A stretch of 64,000 nucleotides of DNA from CAVRCA01 sp965218045 (GTDB lineage: Bacteria; Pseudomonadota; Alphaproteobacteria; Acetobacterales; Acetobacteraceae), in the NCBI GenBank assembly GCA_965218045.1, contig CBDCJX010000008.1:310001-374000 (forward strand), read 5' to 3'. Below the pieces are notes generated by a model, which did no database searches, had not been told where the DNA came from, and was given only the letters and a program-made list of their open reading frames with translations. This document shows positions 57,305-64,000 of the stretch, in pieces. The first letter of the stretch is position 1, and each line of letters opens with the position of its first letter. A program made the translations under genes and the position numbers.

Positions 57305-59275
57305 ATGACTGGCCCGGTCACTGGCCTGATCACTGGTTTGGTGCCTGGTCTGCTGGCGGCGATCGCGTTGGGGTTGCTGGCCCTCGCGCTGGTGGCAGCC
57401 TCCCTCCCGGCGCGCGGGCGGCAGGCGCTGGTCGGTTGCGCCGTGCTTTGCGCGGCGGGTGTGGTGATCGCGTTCGGCTTCCTGCTCGCGGGCGCTCCCA
57501 TCGCTGGGCTTGCCGTGCCGTTCGGGTTGCCCGGCGCGGGCATGACGGTCGGCATCGATGCGCTTTCGGCCATTTTCCTTCTATTGGTGTTGCTGACCGG
57601 GGGCGTCTGCTCGGTCCATGCCCTGGTGCCGCGAGAGACCGAGGACCGGCGGGCGCTGCCGTTCCTCCCCGCCCTGCTGGCCGCGATGGTCCTCACCCTG
57701 CTCGCTGCCGACGGGTTCAGCCTGGTGCTGGGTTTCGCCCTCACCTCGCTGAGTTCCTGGGCAATGATTCTTGCCCGGCACGAGGAGCCGGAGGCGCGCG
57801 AGGCGGCGCAACTCCAGCTCGGCACCGCGCTGTTCGGCGTGGCCTGCCTGGTCCTCGGCCTGGCCCTGCTCGCCCCCGCTGATGCCGACCTCGGCTTCGC
57901 CGCCATGCGCGACGCGCCGGCGGAAGGCTGGCACGCCAGCTTGGCGATGGCCCTGGGCCTGCTCGGCGCCGGCGCCAACGCTGCTCTTGTGCCGCTGCAT
58001 TGGTGGCTGCCACGCGCCTGTCAAACGGCGCCGACGCAGGCCGCGGCGTTGCTCGCCGGTGGCATGACCAAGCTGGCGAGCTACCTGCTGATCCGCTTTC
58101 TGTTCGATCTGTGCGGCCCGGTGCAGCCGCTGGGGTGGGGGGTGGCGTTGCTCGTGCTCGGCGCGGCCTCGGCGGTGCTCGGGATGCTGCGGGCCAGCGC
58201 GGAGACCGATCTCGGGCGCATCGTCGCCGCCGGCGTGATCGGCAATAGCGGCTTCGTCGCGATCGGGCTCGGGATCGCCCTGATCGCTCGGGCGGTCGAC
58301 CTGCCGGCGCTGGCCTCGCTCGCGTTGGGGGCGGCGCTGCTGCAGGCGTTCAGCCACGGCCTGTTCGGGACATTGCTGGCGTTGTGCGCCGGCGCGATCC
58401 AACGAGGCGCCGGCAGTCGCTCGCTGGCGCGGCTCGGCGGGCTGATCCATCGCATGCCGGTCACGACGTGTTGCGCGCTGGTCGCCGGCGCCGGCCTCGC
58501 GGGTCTGCCGCCGGGACCGGGCTTCGCCGGTCTGTGGTTACTGCTGCAATCGGTGCTGGCCGCGACGCGGGTCGGCGGCCTCCTGCTGGGGATCTTGATC
58601 GCGGTCGTCGCCGCGCTGCTGGCCCTGGCCATGGCCCTGGGCGCCGCCGCGGCCGTGCGGCTGCTCGGCATCGCCTTGCTGGGCCGACCGCGCACCCCGC
58701 GCGCCGCGGCGGCTGACGAGGTGCGACCCGTTGCGGGATGGGCGATGCTCGGGCTGGCCGCCATCTCCTGTGTTGTCGGCCTGCTGCCGGGGCCCATGCT
58801 GCGCCTGCTCGACCCCATCTTGGGCGCGCTCACCGGCGGGGCGCTCGCCGACCGGGCCGGCTGGCTCGCGGTCACGCCGAGCACGGCCACCCCCGGCTAC
58901 GCCGCCCCGGCGACCATCCTGCTGCTGGCCGGCCTGGGCGGCGCGGTGGCGTGGGCGCTGCATCGTTGGAGCGTCGCCGAGCACCGGCGGGCACCCGCAT
59001 GGAACGGCGGCTTCGCGCCGCCCCCGGCCTGGTTGCCGTTCGGTGACCCGGCGACCCAATATGGCGGCGCCGCATTCGCCCAACCGCTGATCCGTGCCCT
59101 AGGCGCGATGCTGCCGGGCGAGACCACCCGAGTCATCCCGATCCGCCGGCTGTGGCACGCAATCTCGGCGCAAGCGTATCGGCTGCGCGCGCTGCCGATA
59201 CGCGGCGCGCTGGCTATGACTGTCAGCGTCCTGGTGCTGTTCCTCGTCATCCTTGCCGGCGCGGAGGCGAGGTGA
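57305..59275 (+). CDS. hyfB: Hydrogenase-4-like membrane subunit HyfB (NuoL/N type)
   Basis: Proton-pumping antiporter-like subunit, 656 residues, about 16 hydrophobic segments, similar to HyfB/HycC. The core segment around ANAALVPLHWWLPRACQTAPT matches the conserved helix with Lys/His loops of complex-I antiporter subunits. The order hyfB-C-E-F-G-I follows the E. coli hyf operon without hyfA, hyfD, hyfH. It overlaps the next gene (GTGA). See the large subunit for why this is probably not a hydrogenase. Confidence 0.88.
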   Translation: MTGPVTGLITGLVPGLLAAIALGLLALALVAASLPARGRQALVGCAVLCAAGVVIAFGFLLAGAPIAGLAVPFGLPGAGMTVGIDALSAIFLLLVLLTGGVCSVHALVPRETEDRRALPFLPALLAAMVLTLLAADGFSLVLGFALTSLSSWAMILARHEEPEAREAAQLQLGTALFGVACLVLGLALLAPADADLGFAAMRDAPAEGWHASLAMALGLLGAGANAALVPLHWWLPRACQTAPTQAAALLAGGMTKLASYLLIRFLFDLCGPVQPLGWGVALLVLGAASAVLGMLRASAETDLGRIVAAGVIGNSGFVAIGLGIALIARAVDLPALASLALGAALLQAFSHGLFGTLLALCAGAIQRGAGSRSLARLGGLIHRMPVTTCCALVAGAGLAGLPPGPGFAGLWLLLQSVLAATRVGGLLLGILIAVVAALLALAMALGAAAAVRLLGIALLGRPRTPRAAAADEVRPVAGWAMLGLAAISCVVGLLPGPMLRLLDPILGALTGGALADRAGWLAVTPSTATPGYAAPATILLLAGLGGAVAWALHRWSVAEHRRAPAWNGGFAPPPAWLPFGDPATQYGGAAFAQPLIRALGAMLPGETTRVIPIRRLWHAISAQAYRLRALPIRGALAMTVSVLVLFLVILAGAEAR

Positions 59276-60231
59276 GAGCGCTGTTCGGCCTGCTCGCGCA
59301 ACTGCTGCATCTCGCCCTGATGCTGGCAGCGGCACCGGTGCTGGTCGGCATGATGAGCTGGATCGAGGCGCGCCTGGTCGGGCGACCGGGCGCCTCGCCG
59401 TTGCAGCCCTGGCGCGAGCTGCGGCGACTGGCACGCAAGCAGCGGGTCATCGCCGAGGCCGCCTCGCCGCTGTTCCTGCTGGCGCCGGCCGTAAGTTTCG
59501 TCGCCACTTCCGCGGCCGCCGCGATGGTGCCGTCCTTCGCCCGTGGCCTGACCAGCGCGCCGCTCGCCGACCTGCTGCTGATCGCCGGGCTGCTGGCCCT
59601 GGCGCGCTGCGTGCTCGCGCTGGCGGCGCTGGATGTCGGCACCGCGTTGGGCGGCCTCGGTGCCAGCCGGGAGATCAGCCTCGCGGTGTTCGCCGAGCCC
59701 GCGCTGCTGATGGTGTTCCTCGTCCTGGCGCTGCTCGCCGGCACCACCAATCTCGACGCGCAGGTCGGCGTCTTGCGCGAGGGCTCGATCGGCTCGCGTG
59801 TGCCGCTCGCTTTGGCGGCGCTGGCGATGGTCGCGATCGGTCTCGCCGAGGCCGGCCGCAACCCGCTCGACCCGAAAGCCGCGCGTAGCGAGCTGGCGAT
59901 GGTGCAGTCGGCGATGCGGCTCGAGTATAGCGGGCGGGACCTGGCGCTGCTGGACCTCGGCGCCGCGCTGCGACTGCTGGTGTGGCTGAGCCTGATCGCG
60001 GCGGTGTTTCTGCCCATCGGCGTGGCCGAAGCGTCTGCCGGGCCGCTCGGCTGGCTGGTCGGGCTGGTCGGCTGGGTGGTTAAGCTTGCCATTCTCGCCA
60101 CCTTCCTCGCCCTGTTCGAGGCGACCACGGCGAGCCCGCGCCTCGCCGCGATGCCCGAGTTCCTCGGCATCGCGCTGCTACTCGGGCTGCTGGCCGCGAT
60201 GGTCCTGTTCGTCAGCCAGGGTCTCGCCTAA
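59272..60231 (+). CDS. hyfC: Hydrogenase-4-like membrane subunit HyfC (NuoH type)
   Basis: NuoH/HycD-like membrane anchor, 319 residues with about 8 helices; the quinone-chamber/ion-path subunit of the complex. Motifs GMMSWIEARLVGRPGASPLQPWREL and SAMRLEYSGRDLALLDLG are characteristic (the latter is the Glu-containing loop of NuoH-family proteins). The start GTG overlaps hyfB's stop, and its own stop overlaps hyfE's ATG (TAATG). Confidence 0.88.
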   Translation: MRALFGLLAQLLHLALMLAAAPVLVGMMSWIEARLVGRPGASPLQPWRELRRLARKQRVIAEAASPLFLLAPAVSFVATSAAAAMVPSFARGLTSAPLADLLLIAGLLALARCVLALAALDVGTALGGLGASREISLAVFAEPALLMVFLVLALLAGTTNLDAQVGVLREGSIGSRVPLALAALAMVAIGLAEAGRNPLDPKAARSELAMVQSAMRLEYSGRDLALLDLGAALRLLVWLSLIAAVFLPIGVAEASAGPLGWLVGLVGWVVKLAILATFLALFEATTASPRLAAMPEFLGIALLLGLLAAMVLFVSQGLA

Positions 60232-60887
60232 TGGCGCCGACGGGCGTGTCGGATGTGGCGCAGGTGCTGAGCGTCGCCTGCCTGGTGCTCGGCCTGGTGC
60301 TGCTCGCCCTGCGGCGGATCGCCCCGTTGATTGCCACCGGCGCGGCGCAGAGCTGGTCGGTCGCCGCGGCGGCCGCGTGGCAGGGCCACCTGCACGATTC
60401 GCTCCAGCTCTATCTGGCGGCGCTCATCACCCTGGCGGCAGGCGGCCTGGCAATCCCCATCGCGCTGCGCCGCGTCGCCCGCCGGTTGCGCGTGCGGGAC
60501 GCGCTCGACACCACACTCGAGCCATTGCCGAGCCTGGCGCTCGGTCTGCTGCTGGTCGCGCTGGGGATGCTCGTCACCCCAACGACCACCACGGGGCCGA
60601 GCCGCGAGGCTCTGGCGATGGCGCTCGGCGCCGTGCTGCTCGCCTCGCTGCTGATGGTGATCCGGCGCAACGCGTTGGCGTTGGTCGTCGGTTTCACGGC
60701 GCTGGCGAACGGCGTCGTTCTGACCGCGACAGGAGTGATCGAGATGGCGTCGGTGGCGGCGCTGTCGGCCGCGATGCTGGCGCTGGTCGGCTGCATCGTC
60801 GCCGGCGTGGCGTTCTGCGGCGTGCGCGAGCGCTTCGAAAGTATCGACTCGCGGCGTCACGATCAGACAGAGCCCACGCCGCGATGA
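60231..60887 (+). CDS. hyfE: Hydrogenase-4-like membrane subunit HyfE (NuoK-like)
   Basis: A 218-residue membrane protein with about seven helices, equal in length to HyfE (216). The N-terminal half resembles NuoJ/NuoK in pattern, with AVLLASLLMVIRRNALALVVGFTALANG near the middle. The partners are the genes on either side, both coupled by overlap. Confidence 0.84.
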   Translation: MAPTGVSDVAQVLSVACLVLGLVLLALRRIAPLIATGAAQSWSVAAAAAWQGHLHDSLQLYLAALITLAAGGLAIPIALRRVARRLRVRDALDTTLEPLPSLALGLLLVALGMLVTPTTTTGPSREALAMALGAVLLASLLMVIRRNALALVVGFTALANGVVLTATGVIEMASVAALSAAMLALVGCIVAGVAFCGVRERFESIDSRRHDQTEPTPR

Positions 60888-62308
60888 ACCCGCCCGACGT
60901 GGCGATACCGCTGCCCCTGATACCCTTCCTCGCGGCGTGTGTGGTCGGGTCGGTGCCGTCATGGCGGGTCGGCGGCTGGATCAACTGTGCCGCTTCGGGG
61001 CTCACCTTCCTGCTCGCCTGCGCGCTGCCCTGGTCGGTCGGCGAGACCGGGACCGTGCTGCGGGTCGACGCGCTGGCGGCGCATGGTGCGCTGCTCACCG
61101 CCTTCGTCGGCGGCATCGCGTCGTGGTCCAGCCTCGGCACCACGGCGGCCGAACTGGCCTCGGGACGGCTCGACCGCAGCCGGCTGCGTTTGTACCACGC
61201 GATGTTCCAGTGCATGATCGGTGGCCTGCTGCTGGCGCTGCTGTCGAATGACCTCGTCCTCACCGGCGTCGCGTTCGGGGCGGCGGTGGTCGCAGCGACT
61301 GTGGCCGTCGGAGTTGCACGTACCGCAGGCGCGCTCGGCGCGGCCTGGCGGTTGCTCCTGGTCTGCGGCCTCGGCGTTTTGCTCGCGCTGATGGGCAGCG
61401 TGCTGCTCGTCAACGCGGCGCCGCCGGTTCTTGGCGCCGTGAGCTGGACCAGCCTCGCCGCCGAGGCGTCGCGCTGCGACGGCGCGATGCTGAGCCTGGC
61501 CTTTGTTTTCCTCTTGATCGGCTACGGCACGCTGGGGGGGCTGGCGCCGCTGCACGCCTGGGTGCCCGAGGTTCTCGAGCAGGGGCCGGCGCCGGTCGCT
61601 TCCGTGCTGGCGGGTGCCGGCATGAATGTCGCTCTCGTCGTCATCCTGCGGCTGCGCGACGTGATGGCGGCGAACGTGGTAGCGATCGCGCCGGGACCGC
61701 CGCTCCTGGCGCTGGGGCTGTTTTCCCTCGTGCTGACGGCGTTCAGCTTGTGGCGAAGCGGTGACCTGCGGCGGTTCCTTGGCATCGCCGCGATCGGACA
61801 GAGCGGCATCGCGGCGTTCGCGTTTGGATTAGGCGGACCCGTCGCGACATTCGCCGGCCTGCTGCAGCTGACCCTGTTCGGCCTGATCGCCGTCGCGCTC
61901 GTACCCAACGCCGACCTCGCGGCGCGGCTGAGCGGCCATCCGGTGGCGGGCCTGCTCGGCGCGTTTCGCGGCTTGGGCCTGACCCTTGCCGCCGGCTTGC
62001 TGGCACTTGCCGCGCTGCCGCCGTTCGGCCTGTTCACCAGCGAGTTCCTGATCGTGAGCGAGACCATCCGCCAAGCACCGCTGCTGGCCGTCCCGCTCGC
62101 GATCGGTCTGGTCGTCGTCGGCTGGTCGATGGTCGCGCGGCTGCAATCCGTCTGCCTCGGCGGGCCGCCCCCGGCGCACCGGCCATCACCCTCACTCCTC
62201 GCGCTCGCACCGGCCTGGCTGCCGCTCGCGCTGGTGGTGATCCTCGGCCTGGCGATGCCCGAGCCGGTGGCGCGCTGGATGAGCGCCATCGCGGCGAGCG
62301 TGCGATGA
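60884..62308 (+). CDS. hyfF: Hydrogenase-4-like membrane subunit HyfF (NuoL/N type)
   Basis: Second antiporter-like subunit, 474 residues, about 14 helices. GYGTLGGLAPLHAWVPEVLEQGPAPV is the diagnostic HyfF/NuoN-type helix with His and Lys, and FGLFTSEFLIVSETIR is the following conserved loop. A long antiporter array (HyfB plus HyfF) suggests ion pumping by the complex. The start ATG overlaps hyfE. Confidence 0.87.
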   Translation: MNPPDVAIPLPLIPFLAACVVGSVPSWRVGGWINCAASGLTFLLACALPWSVGETGTVLRVDALAAHGALLTAFVGGIASWSSLGTTAAELASGRLDRSRLRLYHAMFQCMIGGLLLALLSNDLVLTGVAFGAAVVAATVAVGVARTAGALGAAWRLLLVCGLGVLLALMGSVLLVNAAPPVLGAVSWTSLAAEASRCDGAMLSLAFVFLLIGYGTLGGLAPLHAWVPEVLEQGPAPVASVLAGAGMNVALVVILRLRDVMAANVVAIAPGPPLLALGLFSLVLTAFSLWRSGDLRRFLGIAAIGQSGIAAFAFGLGGPVATFAGLLQLTLFGLIAVALVPNADLAARLSGHPVAGLLGAFRGLGLTLAAGLLALAALPPFGLFTSEFLIVSETIRQAPLLAVPLAIGLVVVGWSMVARLQSVCLGGPPPAHRPSPSLLALAPAWLPLALVVILGLAMPEPVARWMSAIAASVR

Positions 62309-63816
62309 CCGGCCCGGCCAGCGATCTGATCCGCGCCGGGTCGGTCGAGCCCTGCCGACCCTGGCCTCGGCACGTGCTCGACTGGGAGCGATGGGCGATG
62401 ATGGCGCAAGCGCTCGGCGCCGAGCCGAGCCTGTCGCTGCCGGCGCTGTGGGCGGACACCGGCCACGTACACGCCTTGCTGCTCGACGTGCCGGGGCGCG
62501 CCGTGCTGCCGGTGTCGACCCCGGTGGTCCAGGGGAGCTACCCCGCGCTGTCGCCGCACCGGCCGGGTGCGACCTGGTTCGAACGCATGGTGGCGGACCT
62601 GTGGGGCCATGCGGCCGTCGGCGGGTGCGACGCGCGGCCGTGGCTGGATCACGGTCACTGGGGCCAGACGCATCCGATGGCGCTCCGCCCCGGCCCGGCA
62701 CGGCGGGGGCCGGAGCCACCGGAATTCCTTGCCGTGGAAGATGAGGTGCTGCACCAGCTCCCGCTCGGCCCAATCCACGGCGATCTCGGCCAGCCCGGCC
62801 ATTTCCGCTTCACCGCGCAAGGCGAGCAGGTCATACGGCTGGAGACTCGCCTCGGCTACGCCCACCGGGGCAGCCTGGCGTTGCTGCGCGACAAGTCGCC
62901 CCGGGCGGCGGCCCGGTTCGCGGCCCGGCTCTCCGGCGATTCGACCGTCGCGCACGCCATTGCGTTCGCCCGCGCCGCGGAAGCCGCTTTGGAGACCGAG
63001 CCGCCGCGTCGGGCGCAGGCGTTGCGCGCGGTGATGGCCGAGCTGGAGCGGATCGCCAATCATCTAGGCGAGGCCGGTGCCCTCGCGGCGGAAGCGGGGT
63101 TTCCGGTTGCGCCATCCCGCTTCGCCGTCCAACGCGAGGCGGTGCGACGCGCCAACGCGATCGCCTTCGGGCACCGGCTGATGATGGATTGCGTGGTGCC
63201 CGGCGGTGTCGTCGCCGATATCGTGCCCGGGGGCGCCGAGGCGGTGTCGCGTGCCGTTGCCGCCGTGCAATCGGAGTTGCCCGAGCTGGCCGGGGTCTTC
63301 ACCGGCCACGCCAGCCTGGCCGATCGGCTGACCGGCACCGGCGTGGTTTCACCCGCGCTGGCGGTCACCTTCGCGGCCGGGGGCTATGTCGGTCGCGCCT
63401 CGGAACGCGATTTCGACGCGCGGCGTTGGCCCGGCTATCCGCCCTATGGCGAGTTCCCGCCCGTCGTGCCGATCCGTTTGGAGGGTGACGCCGCCGCCCG
63501 GATCGACATTCGGCTGCGCGAGATCGGCGAGAGCATCCGGCTGGTGCGTGATCTGCTGGCCGCGTTGCCGGACGATGGCGTCGCGTCGGTCCTGCCGCCC
63601 GGTAGCGGCGAGGGCATCGGGGTGGCGGAAGGTTTTCGTGGCGACGTCTGGCACTGGCTGCGGCTCGACAACGGCATGATCGCCAGCGCCTTCCTGCGCG
63701 ACCCGAGCTGGGCGTTGTGGCCCGTGCTGGAGCAGGTGGCGCCACGCGAAGAGGTTGCCGAGTTCCCGCTGGTCGAGCGCTCGCTCGGCGCCTCGGCCGC
63801 CGGTGTCGATCTGTGA
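62305..63816 (+). CDS. hyfG: Hydrogenase-4-like large subunit HyfG, ligand-less
   Basis: Fused NuoC/NuoD-like subunit (503 residues; E. coli HyfG 571): N-terminal ~160 residues are 30-kDa-like, followed by a 49-kDa/large-subunit domain (IRLETRLGYAHRGSLALLRD, LERIANHLGEAGALAAEAGF). In real hydrogenases the two motifs RxCGxC and DPCxxC bind [NiFe]. Here they read RLSGDS (Ser210, Ser213) and DPSWAL (Ser468, Leu471), so all four ligands are gone. Only three Cys exist, none in CxxC. It should lack hydrogenase activity. Confidence 0.86.
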   Translation: MTGPASDLIRAGSVEPCRPWPRHVLDWERWAMMAQALGAEPSLSLPALWADTGHVHALLLDVPGRAVLPVSTPVVQGSYPALSPHRPGATWFERMVADLWGHAAVGGCDARPWLDHGHWGQTHPMALRPGPARRGPEPPEFLAVEDEVLHQLPLGPIHGDLGQPGHFRFTAQGEQVIRLETRLGYAHRGSLALLRDKSPRAAARFAARLSGDSTVAHAIAFARAAEAALETEPPRRAQALRAVMAELERIANHLGEAGALAAEAGFPVAPSRFAVQREAVRRANAIAFGHRLMMDCVVPGGVVADIVPGGAEAVSRAVAAVQSELPELAGVFTGHASLADRLTGTGVVSPALAVTFAAGGYVGRASERDFDARRWPGYPPYGEFPPVVPIRLEGDAAARIDIRLREIGESIRLVRDLLAALPDDGVASVLPPGSGEGIGVAEGFRGDVWHWLRLDNGMIASAFLRDPSWALWPVLEQVAPREEVAEFPLVERSLGASAAGVDL

Positions 63817-63829
63817 GGGGGAGGACATA

Positions 63830-64000
63830 GTGGTGTGGCGGCGGATGACGCGCGGCTTGCTCGATCGACCGGCGGCCGAGCCGCTCCCGTCGGTGCCGGA
63901 GGAGACGTTGCACCAACTGGCCGCCGCGCTGGAGGCGACCGCGCGACGACGGCTCGGCCGCAGCCTGGCGATCCGCCACGTCGACACCGGGAGCTGCAAT
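63830..64000 (+). CDS. hyfI: Hydrogenase-4-like small subunit HyfI (NuoB type), partial
   Basis: Cut by the window edge after 57 codons. Reads VVWRRMTRGLLDRP and ends IRHVDTGSCN, where the family continues GCE/D with the proximal [4Fe-4S] cysteines. Two adjacent GTG codons (63830, 63833) follow a strong GGGGGAGG ribosome site, so the first is chosen. Completes the hyfB-C-E-F-G-I order. Retaining the TGSCN cluster motif means Fe-S electron transfer probably survives. Confidence 0.8.
   Translation, partial: MVWRRMTRGLLDRPAAEPLPSVPEETLHQLAAALEATARRRLGRSLAIRHVDTGSCN

Overview
The window is about 64 kb of high-GC DNA from an alphaproteobacterium. The best guess is Rhodospirillales, probably Acetobacteraceae, based on base composition, ATGA/GTGA-coupled operons, the fabD-fabG-acpP-fabF-mltG-yicC-gmk order, an aap-type amino-acid transporter, and the aroE-coaE-dnaQ trio. 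No 16S rRNA is present, so the placement is inference. No CRISPR array, prophage or replication origin was seen.

Layout: 0.05-9.8 kb holds NhaA, a TerB-like protein, two MFS exporters and two divergent pairs of acyl-CoA dehydrogenases. 10-17.8 kb holds holC-pepA, tsaC, an FAD-linked oxidase, acs and an EVE/Rieske pair. 17.9-21.6 kb is a sulfur-transfer operon with two cysteine desulfurases, a ferredoxin and mnmA. It is followed by an alpha/beta hydrolase, anmK/tyrS, aapQMP without its binding protein, and aroE-coaE-dnaQ. This 18-30.7 kb block looks clearly less GC-rich than its surroundings and ends at IS debris (30.7-32.7 kb: one IS630 fragment, one IS21 remnant, and one nearly full-length but inactivated IS630 element). 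Directly after the debris lies a gene pair resembling the polyvinyl-alcohol degradation genes (an oxidised-PVA hydrolase-like enzyme and a cytochrome c-PQQ dehydrogenase). The dehydrogenase gene carries an exact 190-bp tandem duplication and a frameshift. A small DUF4089/AtzG-like protein coupled to an amidase follows.

38.4-46.1 kb holds an unknown membrane protein, tRNA-Pro(CGG), lptF-lptG-lptD-surA and rsmA. pdxA is absent and rsmA has no ordinary start codon. 46.2-50.1 kb encodes a three-subunit molybdenum aldehyde/xanthine oxidoreductase of the PaoABC type. 50.2-56.3 kb is the fatty-acid synthesis / mltG / yicC / gmk cluster. After an aldo/keto reductase, 57.3 kb to the end is a hyfBCEFG-(I) operon. 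Its large subunit has lost all four [NiFe] ligand cysteines, so it is probably a hydrogenase-related (Ehr-like) membrane complex rather than a hydrogenase; it runs off the end of the window.

The two points most worth following up are the ligand-less Hyf-like complex and the damaged PVA-type gene pair at the edge of an IS-bounded region.
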